A stretch of DNA of 64,000 nucleotides from Candidatus Bathyarchaeia archaeon (GCA_041447175.1 CP166960.1:1690519-1754518), one strand, 5' to 3'. Positions 28,480-36,342 are shown, counted from the stretch's first letter. The notes: generated by a model not told the origin, from the sequence alone. Numbers and translations are program-made.

Positions 28480-29442
28480 ATGTATTGCTCCGTTTCTAAA
28501 ACTTTAAAGCAAATCAAAGCATCTTTCTTTCTAAGAGGAAGAGGAACGTCACAAAAGAAAAACTACTTCAGATTAATTAGTTCTAAAAAGTGGCACCAAG
28601 CAGCCTTTGTAATTGTTATGGGCTTTTTATTTGGAGCCGCTACATCCATTGCTAATCCACCAACACCCTTAGGAATTATTCCAACTTTCTTTTTGATGAG
28701 TCTAATAATGATGTATGGTATTTTGTTTTTCTTTGGTGGCTTCGCTGATCAAATGCGCCCAATTTTACCCCACAAAGCTAAAAAGATAGTAAGTTCCAAA
28801 TCTTTTTTAGGTTGGATTATTTTTACAATTGCGTGGTTAGTGATTGGTGGCTGGATTGTTATAAACAACAATTCAGAGTTCTTAGCCAAGTCTTGGGTGT
28901 ACACCTTCTTAGGGCTATTCATTGCGTACCCTTGTATAGCATCACTAACAGTCTATGTGTCGTCTTTTCAATATCTTAAGGACTCAAAAGACGATTATAA
29001 AAAGAAAAAAACAATTGTTAACTCATTGCTTTTTCTAACAATCGCTCTTGCATTCCCGTGGATTCTCATAATACTTCTAATTTCATATGATTCACTACCA
29101 ATGTGGGCAAGTTTTATTGTGTCGTTGGCTATTTACGTGAGCATTTTTTTCTGCGCTATTGACTTACCGTATTATCTTTCGATGGAAGAAACTAAGACAA
29201 AGAAAGTCAATGGGTTAAAACGTCTAAGAGAAAAATTAATTGAAGAACTCTGCTTTGAAAATAGAATGGACAGAAGATATGCGATGGAACTTAATATTCA
29301 ACGCATTGATAGAGACAGCCAAAGGAACAAATCTGAATCATCTCACCCCTATTGGGTCTTGAAGCCAATTGCGGGTTTTGTGGTTGTAAGCATTCTAGCC
29401 AATCTTCTTGTAGAGATATTAAAGGTTCTTTTGAACATATAA
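28480..29442 (+). CDS. Hypothetical multi-pass membrane protein
   Basis: A 320-residue protein with about seven hydrophobic segments: WHQAAFVIVMGFLFGAATSI, IPTFFLMSLIMMYGILFFF, FLGWIIFTIAWLVIGGWIVI, VYTFLGLFIAYPCIASLTV, IALAFPWILIILLISY, WASFIVSLAIYVSIFF and a last helix at the C-terminus. Between the sixth and last lies a charged cytoplasmic loop of about 90 residues (KKVNGLKRLREKLIEELCFE). No transporter motif is seen. It lies just before the integrase N-terminal part. Confidence 0.55.
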   Translation: MYCSVSKTLKQIKASFFLRGRGTSQKKNYFRLISSKKWHQAAFVIVMGFLFGAATSIANPPTPLGIIPTFFLMSLIMMYGILFFFGGFADQMRPILPHKAKKIVSSKSFLGWIIFTIAWLVIGGWIVINNNSEFLAKSWVYTFLGLFIAYPCIASLTVYVSSFQYLKDSKDDYKKKKTIVNSLLFLTIALAFPWILIILLISYDSLPMWASFIVSLAIYVSIFFCAIDLPYYLSMEETKTKKVNGLKRLREKLIEELCFENRMDRRYAMELNIQRIDRDSQRNKSESSHPYWVLKPIAGFVVVSILANLLVEILKVLLNI

Positions 29443-29544
29443 CCAAAAGACGTTCTTTCGCTAACTCTAAAGAACTTGCTCTTAGGGGTCTTTAAATCCT
29501 AAATTGACCACTCCAGATGACCAAAACTGTAGAGTGGAGACAAA

Positions 29545-29877
29545 ATGAAAATTAAATGCTACAGATTTGAATGCGCCCAATGTGGAGATACAGCCTCTAT
29601 TCAAGTGTTTTACAGAAAAGACGGAACAATAGGATACACTAGGGCTAGACACAAGAATACTCAAGGATTCTACTACCACCAACTAACAAGGGAATATGTT
29701 GAGCAGAAACTTAGAGAATTAAGCACACTTGACCAAGGTCAATCATCTAATGACAAAATCATTGACCCAAAAAACATACAATTAAACCCTAAACAAGGAA
29801 TCATGGCGGGCGGGGAGGGATTTGAACCCTCGACCCCCAACTTAGGAGGCTGGTGCTCTTTACGTCCGAGAAGGTAA
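29545..29877 (+). CDS. Tyrosine integrase, N-terminal part (split gene)
   Basis: The other half of the element's integrase. ATG 29545 has GGAG 5 bases before it. The first about 40 residues form a zinc-finger-like module (CYRFECAQCGDTASIQ, then YTRARHK), known from N-termini of archaeal integrases, then a helix. From 29803 the frame reads through the attachment repeat (MAGGEGFEPSTPNLGG) and ends 9 codons later in host sequence. Joined at the repeat to the left-end part, it would give one integrase of about 385 residues. Confidence 0.85.
   Translation: MKIKCYRFECAQCGDTASIQVFYRKDGTIGYTRARHKNTQGFYYHQLTREYVEQKLRELSTLDQGQSSNDKIIDPKNIQLNPKQGIMAGGEGFEPSTPNLGGWCSLRPRR
29803..29849. repeat. attR: 47-bp direct repeat within tRNA-Arg
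   Basis: Perfect copy of the repeat at 20594-20640. Here it is joined to a 5' tRNA half at 29850-29912, so the host tRNA gene is rebuilt by the element's own copy of the 3' half, as expected for integration into a tRNA. Confidence 0.93.
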
Positions 29878-29912
29878 ATCCTCACTCGAAATCCGTACTG
29901 AGCTACTCGCCC
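29804..29912 (-). tRNA. tRNA-Arg(CCU), with about 30 extra bases in the D-loop
   Basis: Minus-strand cloverleaf: acceptor GGGCGAG/CCCGCCC with one A-C mismatch at position 6-67, D stem GCTC/GAGC, anticodon arm CCAGC-CTCCTAA-GTTGG (anticodon CCU), T arm GAGGG-TTCAAAT-CCCTC, discriminator G and encoded CCA. The D-loop is far too long. Removing about 30 bases (roughly 29863-29892) leaves AGTACGG-TAAA, a normal loop with the conserved GG. The extra part folds on itself (CGAG/CTCG and AGG/CCT), and TACG/CGTA flanks it, so a non-canonical intron is likely, though a strict bulge-helix-bulge is not clear. The element is integrated in its 3' half. Confidence 0.85.
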
Positions 29913-30003
29913 ACCGTTTGCAGCAACAAAGTGTAAACATACATAAAAAAACCCTTCTAAAAACCCAGAAAAACCCACACCACTAAACAAAGAAAAAGGT
30001 AGT

Positions 30004-30387
30004 CTACAAGTGGGCGTCGAGTTGAGAGGCGTCGTAGTCATGGATTTCTTTTAGCACTTCCACGTTAAAGCCTGCGCGTTTGAGGCTGTCGCGTATGCGG
30101 TTAACGTAGGCGCCGTGGGCTCCCCAAGAAAGCTCCAAAATCCCTGTTGCTCCCGCCCAAGAAATAAGCTCCAAATTGCACTCCGACGCGCCCGCCTCTT
30201 TTAGAATCATCAAAACGGCTGCGTTACCGTTTGCCCTGATAAAGTAGGATTCGCCCAGAAAAACTGCTACCCGCCCCGTGGGCGCTTGCCACTGTTCATT
30301 GTGGATGTTGCCAAAATACTTGCCCAGATACTGAGCGACCTGCTTAAAGGAGCCGGACAGTTTGCATAACAGGTAGTGAGAAGTCAC
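30004..30387 (-). CDS. Conserved-looking hypothetical protein
   Basis: A 127-residue mixed alpha/beta protein (LLCKLSGSFKQVAQYLGKYF, VAVFLGESYFIRANGNAAVL, GATGILELSWGAHGAYV). The layout of an amphipathic helix, two strands and a second helix pair is orderly and GC content matches the chromosome rather than the element, so it is probably host-coded. No family is recognised. It starts just after the tRNA-Arg region on the host side. Confidence 0.6.
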   Translation of the reverse strand: MTSHYLLCKLSGSFKQVAQYLGKYFGNIHNEQWQAPTGRVAVFLGESYFIRANGNAAVLMILKEAGASECNLELISWAGATGILELSWGAHGAYVNRIRDSLKRAGFNVEVLKEIHDYDASQLDAHL

Positions 30388-30533
30388 CCGTTTTCCTCCA
30401 CGAATACGTGGCTGCGGCGGCTAATTAACTGCTTGCCCACAAAACCGCCATTTCGTTAAGGTTAAGTCAACCGCAAAAGCGGGTTTTGTCCAGAAACATT
30501 ATAGTCCACCTGCGCCATACCACAACGGTCATC

Positions 30534-31313
30534 ATGTCCAAAGTTTACGTTCAACCCCTCTACCACGCCGCCGTCCCCGAATTGGTCGCCTACGCCAAAG
30601 CCGAGGGCTATAACTTGGAAATCGCCACGTTTGCCTACACCAACGTCTACGACATGGATTGGCAACAAGCCCTCAACGACCACCAACAACAACTCGCGAG
30701 CTTTAAGGGCAAGGTCTCCTTTCACGGCGTCTTCCAAGACGTAACCATCCACAGCAGAGACCAAAAAATCTCCCAAACCAGCAAGCAACGCATTTTGGAA
30801 AGCCTCAAAGTCGCTGACGCTTTGGGCGCGGGGCAGGCGGTTTTTCATGGCAGCCTTAACCCGCTGGTGCGTGATGAGTATTACCGTAAAAACTGGCTGG
30901 ACTGCAACGTGGAATTCTGGCGGCAAGCGCTTGACCACTTTGGGGGCACGGTGCTGTTGGAGAACGTTTGGGAGCCCAAACCGGAGCTTTTTCGGAGCCT
31001 GCTGGAGCTTGTGGGTTCGCCGCGGCTCAAATTCTGCCTTGATGTGGGGCACGCCAACGTTTACTCTCAAGTTCCCATCAAAGAATGGATAGCCACGATG
31101 GGCACGGACATGACGTATATGCATCTGAGCGATAACAACGGCGAAATAGACCAGCATATGGATGTTGGGTCAGGAAAAATAAAGTGGCAAACCTTCACCG
31201 GCGACCTCAAAAGCCACAGTCTTACGCCTGAGGTCGTTTTGGAAACATGCACCTTGGAGAAAACCCAAGCCTCCATCGCGTACATGAAGGAACATTGTGT
31301 GTATCCGTTCTGA
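30534..31313 (+). CDS. Sugar phosphate isomerase/epimerase-like TIM barrel protein
   Basis: A 259-residue protein of the xylose-isomerase-like TIM barrel (AP endonuclease 2) superfamily. Metal-ligand-bearing strands are visible: FHGSLNPL, TVLLENVWEP (Glu), LKFCLDVGHANVYS (Asp and His), TYMHLSDNNGEIDQHMDVG (His and Asp) and, near the end, VVLETCTLE (Glu). These give the usual divalent-metal site. The frame is open to TTG 30486, but ATG 30534 places the first barrel strand right (MSKVYVQPLYHA). Sugar isomerase, epimerase or a DNA-repair endonuclease IV relative are all possible; substrate unknown. Confidence 0.82.
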   Translation: MSKVYVQPLYHAAVPELVAYAKAEGYNLEIATFAYTNVYDMDWQQALNDHQQQLASFKGKVSFHGVFQDVTIHSRDQKISQTSKQRILESLKVADALGAGQAVFHGSLNPLVRDEYYRKNWLDCNVEFWRQALDHFGGTVLLENVWEPKPELFRSLLELVGSPRLKFCLDVGHANVYSQVPIKEWIATMGTDMTYMHLSDNNGEIDQHMDVGSGKIKWQTFTGDLKSHSLTPEVVLETCTLEKTQASIAYMKEHCVYPF

Positions 31314-31346
31314 TTGCCCAATACCTGCCTGTGGCGGGTGCAAAAA

Positions 31347-31354
31347 ACTTAAAC
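31347..31354 (+). promoter_or_regulatory. TATA box of tRNA-Leu
   Basis: ACTTAAAC lies about 33-39 bases before the mature 5' end of the tRNA-Leu gene, the right place for an archaeal TATA box of a tRNA transcript. Confidence 0.45.
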
Positions 31355-31385
31355 TGTACCCTGCAAAGATGTATGGGGTGCTGGT

Positions 31386-31502
31386 GCAGGGGTACCCGAG
31401 CCAGGTCTAAATAGGCGGCCAAATCGCCCCCTAGGACAAGGGGGAGGACTTAAGATCCTCTGACTCAGGTCTTCGTGGGTTCGAATCCCACCCCCCGCAC
31501 CA
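31386..31502 (+). tRNA. tRNA-Leu(UAA), with about 30 extra bases in the D-loop
   Basis: Class II tRNA: acceptor GCAGGGG/CCCCCGC with one A-C mismatch at 3-70, anticodon arm GAGGA-CTTAAGA-TCCTC (anticodon UAA), a long variable arm starting TGACTCAGG, T arm GTGGG-TTCGAAT-CCCAC, discriminator A and encoded CCA. The D arm starts CCC-GAGCCAGGTC but the matching GGG comes only about 30 bases late. Removing about 31413-31442 or a nearby window restores a normal D-loop and an 87-nt tRNA. The extra stretch contains GGCG-GCCAAAT-CGCC, a stable hairpin. This is the second tRNA in 1.6 kb with a likely D-loop intron. Confidence 0.85.
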
Positions 31503-31513
31503 TCAGGGTAAAA

Positions 31514-31633
31514 CATAGCGGGTACGGCGATTATTATTTAGTATTTGGTGAGAAAACCCAAGCCTAAAGCGACCGCGCTTAGGACGAGGAATTTGATGCG
31601 GTGTTTTTGCAGCCAAAAGAAAAACAGCATCAT
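31514..31633 (-). pseudogene. 120-bp duplicate fragment of the glycosyltransferase gene
   Basis: Ungapped match to 35743-35862 inside the glycosyltransferase gene, with 5 differences in 120 bases (about 96% identity). It begins 11 bases after the tRNA-Leu end and is too short to be functional. Its high identity suggests a recent or conversion-maintained copy. The remaining bases up to 31830 contain no gene. Confidence 0.85.
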
Positions 31634-31830
31634 AACCTAGCGCCTAAATCGCAAAGAAATTTCCCTAGGCTTTATGCGCTTGCCGAAGCATGGACATTGC
31701 TTAACTTCCAACACAGAGAACGAACACCTGATAACACGTTCATGTAGTCTAACTTAACCGACAAGAAAATGCCAAAAAGTCTATGAACCAACCCTCAAAT
31801 GCAATGCTCTATGCTTGACACCTGAAGAAT

Positions 31831-32106
31831 TTGCTGTATGGCAAAATCAAGGAAACGTTTGACGAAAACACTCTCTATATTGATACGGGGCTAAGAATAC
31901 AAGAAGTCCATAATGCATACTTCCATGAAAAGCAAAGAAGATGCTCACGAGCGTTTACGTGGTATGCTGAAGAATTTGCCAGTGTGGGATTGCTGAAGGA
32001 AGACAAAGAAGGCGTACTTATCAAGTATTATCCGATAACTCCCAAAGAAACTAAGAAGTCAGGGCTGAGCACTATCCACTCTACCGTTGGAAAAGGTCAA
32101 AACTAA
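31831..32106 (+). CDS. Small hypothetical protein
   Basis: A 91-residue frame from TTG 31831 with no clear SD (LYGKIKETFDENTLYID, FTWYAEEFASVGLLKEDKEG). The middle could be a winged-helix end (an aromatic helix followed by a GLLKE-type turn and a strand, LIKYYPIT). Base composition is lower in GC than host genes. It lies between the tRNA-Leu and a decayed copy of its 3' end, and may belong to the remains of an inserted element. Confidence 0.35.
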   Translation: MLYGKIKETFDENTLYIDTGLRIQEVHNAYFHEKQRRCSRAFTWYAEEFASVGLLKEDKEGVLIKYYPITPKETKKSGLSTIHSTVGKGQN

Positions 32107-32142
32107 TCTCTTTTCCAGCGATGAGGCGTACCCACCCTCTAT

Positions 32143-33000
32143 TCAAGAAAAATCAGGAATTGGTGGGGTTAATGATGAATTTGTGCTTGTGGTTGGCTCA
32201 ATTTTGAGTGGACCTAAAAATGAAATACACCTCTCATCAAAGTCATTGAATTGGCTATTAAGAAAATCTATAATGTCTGTCTTTTTTGTGCTGTCATGCA
32301 GATTAACATCTACCCTATTTGTTATTTCGTTTATACCGGTTGCATCGATACCGAATTTTATCATGACTCCATCTAAAGCGTCTTGAACAGCATATAAGCG
32401 GGAAAGAGGAAATTTAGCGGTTTCAAAAACTACGTCTGTACCTTTCCCCGTTATATTTAGATAATGATTGATTGCTGTTGCTGTTGCGTTATTAGTTAAA
32501 ATGATATGAAAGGTACTATACTGGTCTAGGTAGGCTCCTGCAATTTCATCAGCGTTAGTAACCTTTTCTCTAAGAAGGGCATCATGGTTGACGGCAGCCT
32601 GATTGTATTCATACACAGCTACTGCTGAACTTGCAACCAAAAGAGCCACTAGTAGAAAAGCAACTGGTTTTAGACCTATCTTGAAGCGTTTATGCCCTTT
32701 CTCTTTTACCTCTTTCTTAAGTGACGCATTCTCAACTGTTTGTACAGTTAGCAGGGCATCTTTGCCTTCTTCAGATAAGCAATACTTTCCATATTCGTCT
32801 GTTTTTATCAGACCATTGAGTTTACTCAGGTGGTGTTGTAGGTGTCCGCTACTTTCAATGGCTGTCTTTTTCTTCAAGTCTGCAAATCCAAGTGAAACCT
32901 CACTTAGGACTTTTAGGATTAGTATACGTGTTGGGTGTCCAAGTGCGTCAAATACTTCTGCCCGTTGCTTGTCTAGTTCTATTTGGCTTTGATCCTCCAT
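32143..33000 (-). CDS. Membrane-linked ArsR-type transcriptional regulator
   Basis: A 285-residue one-component-like regulator. The N-terminal winged helix is of the ArsR family: EVFDALGHPTRILILKVL, LGFADLKKKT, SSGHLQHHLSKL and LIKTDEYGKYCLSEEG. A hydrophobic segment (PVAFLLVALLVASSAVAVY) near residue 120 would place the remaining about 150 residues outside the cell. The outer part has several N-x-T sites (NNATATAINHYLNITG). Sensing an external cue and passing it to a DNA-binding domain is the plausible design, known in Methanosarcina and related archaea. The target is unknown. Confidence 0.8.
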   Translation of the reverse strand: MEDQSQIELDKQRAEVFDALGHPTRILILKVLSEVSLGFADLKKKTAIESSGHLQHHLSKLNGLIKTDEYGKYCLSEEGKDALLTVQTVENASLKKEVKEKGHKRFKIGLKPVAFLLVALLVASSAVAVYEYNQAAVNHDALLREKVTNADEIAGAYLDQYSTFHIILTNNATATAINHYLNITGKGTDVVFETAKFPLSRLYAVQDALDGVMIKFGIDATGINEITNRVDVNLHDSTKKTDIIDFLNSQFNDFDERCISFLGPLKIEPTTSTNSSLTPPIPDFS

Positions 33001-33133
33001 GTTCTCTCTTCCTTTTCGGTTGTTTATTCAATGCATAATAGTATATTTAATTCCTATTTTGTAGACCATACGAAAAAGCGCAGAACAGGTGAAGTCTAAT
33101 TATGTAGACCTCTATAAAACAGACCCTTCCCAC

Positions 33134-33157
33134 GGGTAGGAGGCCCCCACCCTACCC
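33134..33157. repeat. Strong intergenic hairpin GGGTAGG/CCTACCC
   Basis: Perfect 7-bp inverted repeat with a C-rich 10-base loop in the 450-bp space upstream of the ArsR-type gene. The stem resembles the GTAG/CTAC hairpins at 12337 and 46382, though the flanks differ. The surrounding gap (33001-33450) otherwise holds only the decayed tRNA fragment. Confidence 0.4.
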
Positions 33158-33337
33158 CTATGTGATTCCAACAGACAAAAAAAGAACCCATAAAATAAAA
33201 CCCACATACACTTAACCAGCTAGCCAACAGATTGACTACTATTCATATAATTTACAAACCAAAATTCAATCACTAACTCCTATAGGTCATATAAAAGGAA
33301 GACGCAGTCTTGGTTTATTCTTGGCGCAGTTCAGACT

Positions 33338-33377
33338 TTGACACAGGTTTTCGCGGTTCAAATGCCACACCCCGCAC
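33338..33377 (+). pseudogene. Decayed tRNA-Leu 3' half
   Basis: About 40 bases resemble the 3' part of the tRNA-Leu at 31386: TTGACACAGGTTTTCG against CTGACTCAGGTCTTCG, then GGTTCAAAT and ACCCCGCAC at matching places, with several substitutions that break the T stem. No 5' half precedes it. It looks like an old attachment-site copy left by an element that entered tRNA-Leu. Confidence 0.55.
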
Positions 33378-33450
33378 GCTGAAGGCAGGCAGGTTTTTCG
33401 GGGCTAACTAGAAGTATCCGAGGTTTGTTAAAGAAAAAAAGAAAAAGGGG

Positions 33451-34629
33451 TTACGGGTTTCGGCGCGACATCAACGCAACAGCAACCGCGATAATGATAA
33501 TCACCACGACCACAATGATTATGACAAAATTAATCATCGACAAACCAAAAATCAAGTCTTCAGCTGGTGTCGGGGTTACTTCTGGATTTAGGGTTGGCAT
33601 GGTTTCGGTGGGCATGGATGTGGGCAGCTCAGTGGTTGTTGAGGGACTTGTGGGGGCGGCGCCGTTGTCAGTTGGCGTGGAGGCGGGGGTTTCCGACCCG
33701 GCGGGGCTTTGGGTTGTGTCGGGGCTTTGAGTTGCTTGGTCGGTTTGGTTTGCCTGCGACTGCGGGGTTGTGGTTGGAAGCGGAGTACCCGAGGCGTTCA
33801 CGGGGTCAAAGACGGCTTGGTAGGTGTAGTTGTAGCCGTACCCGCATGTTATGGTTACAGGGTTAATGGAGAAAATTAGGCTGTCCACCGTTGGCTGATA
33901 AATGTTCTCCGGGATGCTGGGGAACTGTTCGGTTACGCCGGGGACGTAGTTGGGCTGTGCAAGGTGACCAGGCTGGTAGGTTCCGTAGACGAGCCAGTAG
34001 TGGAACACAAAGCCCTCATCGGCTGTGGCGCTTAAGGTGTAAGTGGTTCCGTTTTGGTAGCTGTAGTTGCCCGGAGGGGGTGTGGTCGTTCCGCCCACGG
34101 AGGGCAAGATGGTGACGCCTGCGGAGTCGCTGGTGGCGTTTTGGGTTTGAGGCTGCGGAGTTTCCATGATGGTGGAGCCGTTAGAGGCGAAAACTGCTTG
34201 GTAGGTGTAAGTGTAGCCGTAGCCGCAGGTTATGTTGGCGGGGTTAATGTTGAACACCAAGCTGTCAATGGCGGAGGCGCCAACGGGATTGGGAAGCTGG
34301 ACAATTGCCCCAGTTTCAGGGTCGGTGTAGAAGCCCCCGGACTGCTGTTCATGCCCAGGTGTTAAGGCGCCTGAGACAATCCAGTAGGCGAAGCTGGTTC
34401 CTTCGTTGGGTATGGCTTCCAGATTAATTGTTTCGTTACTGCCGTAAGTGTAGTTTCCAGGGGGAGGATTTGTTGTTCCGCCTGCAGAGGGCAAAATAAT
34501 CACGATTGCTTCTTGGTCAGCTGGGGGGGTTTGAGCGGTAGCTGAGTTGAGAGCGGCAACGTAGAGGGCTGCAGCCAAGAGAATGACGGTGAAGGCGATT
34601 GCTTTTTGAGTTTTCCTGCTCAAATTCAA
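33451..34629 (-). CDS. Anchored surface protein with two InlB-type repeat domains
   Basis: A 392-residue secreted protein: signal peptide (IAFTVILLAAALYVAALNSA), two tandem copies of a domain of about 110 residues, a Thr/Pro/Ser-rich stalk, and a C-terminal membrane helix (NFVIIIVVVVIIIIAVAVAL) with a basic tail. Each copy begins ILPSAGGTTNPPPGNYTYG or ILPSVGGTTTPPPGNYSYQ and contains F-x-Y-W (SFAYWIVSG and VFHYWLVYG), typical of divergent InlB B-repeats. Each copy ends in the same segment ITCGYGYTYTYQAVF or ITCGYGYNYTYQAVF. The stalk suggests it stands out from the cell surface. Function unknown, possibly adhesion. Confidence 0.82.
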   Translation of the reverse strand: MNLSRKTQKAIAFTVILLAAALYVAALNSATAQTPPADQEAIVIILPSAGGTTNPPPGNYTYGSNETINLEAIPNEGTSFAYWIVSGALTPGHEQQSGGFYTDPETGAIVQLPNPVGASAIDSLVFNINPANITCGYGYTYTYQAVFASNGSTIMETPQPQTQNATSDSAGVTILPSVGGTTTPPPGNYSYQNGTTYTLSATADEGFVFHYWLVYGTYQPGHLAQPNYVPGVTEQFPSIPENIYQPTVDSLIFSINPVTITCGYGYNYTYQAVFDPVNASGTPLPTTTPQSQANQTDQATQSPDTTQSPAGSETPASTPTDNGAAPTSPSTTTELPTSMPTETMPTLNPEVTPTPAEDLIFGLSMINFVIIIVVVVIIIIAVAVALMSRRNP

Positions 34630-34704
34630 TTTCTCCTTCAGAAAGAGAACTATACCTCAAACACGGAGGACAGGATATAAGATTATGTGACTGTCGCTTC
34701 ACAG

Positions 34705-36342
34705 CTACGGTACACCAAACGGGGGTTGCTGACTGAAGGACAGAACGTAGATTCGGTTGGGGTAGGTTCCAAAGCTGGTTTGCAGCGTGAATTTCTGGGA
34801 AGCCATAAGCATACTGTAAACTTGGCTCATGGTTAGGTTGGAGTTGTAGTAGGGGTATTCTTGGCCGTACTCGTATAGAAGCAGGTACTGAACGTCATGT
34901 TGAATGCATTGGTCTACAAGCTCGGTTACGTTGAAGTCGGGCGGGTATGCGTCCACAGGCAACGCGGGGTAGTCGCCTACGTAGGTGAATCTGCGGGGGC
35001 TAGCATACACGTAGAACTTGAGGATGTCGGCGCTGAAAACATTAATGGGACACAAAACCATAAGCGACCCGTCGGCGTCCAAATTGGAGAGGGCATAGGT
35101 AGCAGCTTGCTCTAAAGGCAAATGAAACGCACTATCCTTAGCAACCCAGTTGTAGGCATCCACACAACTGTATGCTACGGAAAATCCGACAGCAGCAACC
35201 AGAAAAACCGCCGCAATTTTCCGCGCCCCAACCCTGTGGGAAGCGGGATTTCGCGTTTTCCATGTTTTTTGGAGTTTGTTGTATGCTGAGATTATGAGGG
35301 TTGAAGCTGAGAGGGCAAGCACGGGGAAAACGGGCACGATGTATCGCCATTGGCGATTGCCGATGACTGTGAAAAAGATGTACATGGCAAAGAACCAGAC
35401 CAGCAAAAACTTGTCTGCCGCTGTTCGTCTTGTCGCCAAAACCAAAAGCCCCAGCAAACCCAGAACATAAACAAACAGGGACACGGGGTGTACGGCGCCG
35501 TAGGGCCAAGTCATCTCGATGAGGTAGAAGAGGGGTGCGGGGAACCGGGCGCTGTAGAGGGATTTCTGGGGGTTACCCGCGCCCATGGCGTAGAGCCATT
35601 GGTCAAGCATGCCGGAGGTGTAGGCTTGAAAAGAAAAAAGGACCCAAGGCAAGATTATGCAGATGACAATCAGAATCAGTAAGGGAAAGCGGGACAGTTT
35701 TTCTTTGAGGTAGCTTTTGCTTAGCAGAAAAATGCTGGTCAGCATAGCGGGTACGGCGATTATTATTTGGTATTTGGTGAGAAAACCCAAGCCTAAAGCG
35801 ACCGCGCTTAGGGTGAGGAATTTGATGTGGTGTTTTTGCAGCCAAAAGAAGAACAGCATCATGGAGACGGAGAAAAAAAACACTAGCATCGTTTCGAGCA
35901 TGGCAAGTCGGGCAAGCCAAATAAATCCGGGCATGTTCGCTAACAAGACGCTGGAGAGGAAGGCAGTTTTGGGTTCGTAGGTTCGTTGAGTGAATTCGAA
36001 GAGTACCCAGACGGAGAGGACGGCGAATATGACGCCGATGAGTCGACCAGCCAGCACGCTTGGTCCGGTGATGGCGAAGAACCCGGCGATAAGCAAATCG
36101 TCTAAGGGGGGATAAAACAGGCTCGTCGTGGCATATAATTGGATGCGCCCGTGTGCCAGAAGCAGGGCGCCGTTCAGGTGGTTGGCTTCATCCCACTGGA
36201 TGGTCATGGAATCTAAATTGAAAACCAAAACAATGAAGTAGATGACTATGAAAACGGTGAAGAGCAGTCGCCACTTACTTACTCGCCATTTAGGCTTTGA
36301 GGCAAGAAAACGGCGGTCCATGCGTTTTTTGCTCCCTGCCAC
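34705..36342 (-). CDS. Membrane glycosyltransferase (GT39/ArnT-like)
   Basis: A 545-residue integral membrane protein with about ten helices, of the GT-C type that uses lipid-linked sugars. The first outer loop has the acidic motif IQWDEANHLNGALL, and FYPPLDDLLIAGF follows; in this class such residues are catalytic. Helices run to about residue 400 (VAAVGFSVAYSCV) and the C-terminal domain is soluble and outside. It may glycosylate surface proteins or lipids; the anchored surface protein next door is a possible substrate. A 120-bp piece of this gene is duplicated at 31514-31633. Confidence 0.82.
   Translation of the reverse strand: MAGSKKRMDRRFLASKPKWRVSKWRLLFTVFIVIYFIVLVFNLDSMTIQWDEANHLNGALLLAHGRIQLYATTSLFYPPLDDLLIAGFFAITGPSVLAGRLIGVIFAVLSVWVLFEFTQRTYEPKTAFLSSVLLANMPGFIWLARLAMLETMLVFFFSVSMMLFFFWLQKHHIKFLTLSAVALGLGFLTKYQIIIAVPAMLTSIFLLSKSYLKEKLSRFPLLILIVICIILPWVLFSFQAYTSGMLDQWLYAMGAGNPQKSLYSARFPAPLFYLIEMTWPYGAVHPVSLFVYVLGLLGLLVLATRRTAADKFLLVWFFAMYIFFTVIGNRQWRYIVPVFPVLALSASTLIISAYNKLQKTWKTRNPASHRVGARKIAAVFLVAAVGFSVAYSCVDAYNWVAKDSAFHLPLEQAATYALSNLDADGSLMVLCPINVFSADILKFYVYASPRRFTYVGDYPALPVDAYPPDFNVTELVDQCIQHDVQYLLLYEYGQEYPYYNSNLTMSQVYSMLMASQKFTLQTSFGTYPNRIYVLSFSQQPPFGVP

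Larger units (their letters stand above)
20594..29849 (+). mobile_element. Integrated SSV-type element with split integrase in tRNA-Arg(CCU)
   Basis: The segment is bounded by two perfect 47-bp direct repeats (20594-20640 and 29803-29849) identical to the 3' half of the tRNA-Arg gene at its right end. Its integrase gene is interrupted at the repeat: the C-terminal part is at the left end and the N-terminal part at the right end, both on the plus strand and in the same frame through the repeat. A circle closed at one repeat copy (9,209 bp) would restore one continuous integrase gene. The cargo is AT-rich compared with the flanks and mostly unrecognised. No capsid, helicase-primase or conjugation gene is evident, so virus, plasmid or decayed element cannot be decided. 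Confidence 0.88.

Noticed and set aside
30462-31157. A 231-codon open frame antisense to the TIM-barrel gene
   Set aside because: The sense strand has clear metal-ligand motifs; the antisense translation has no family likeness.
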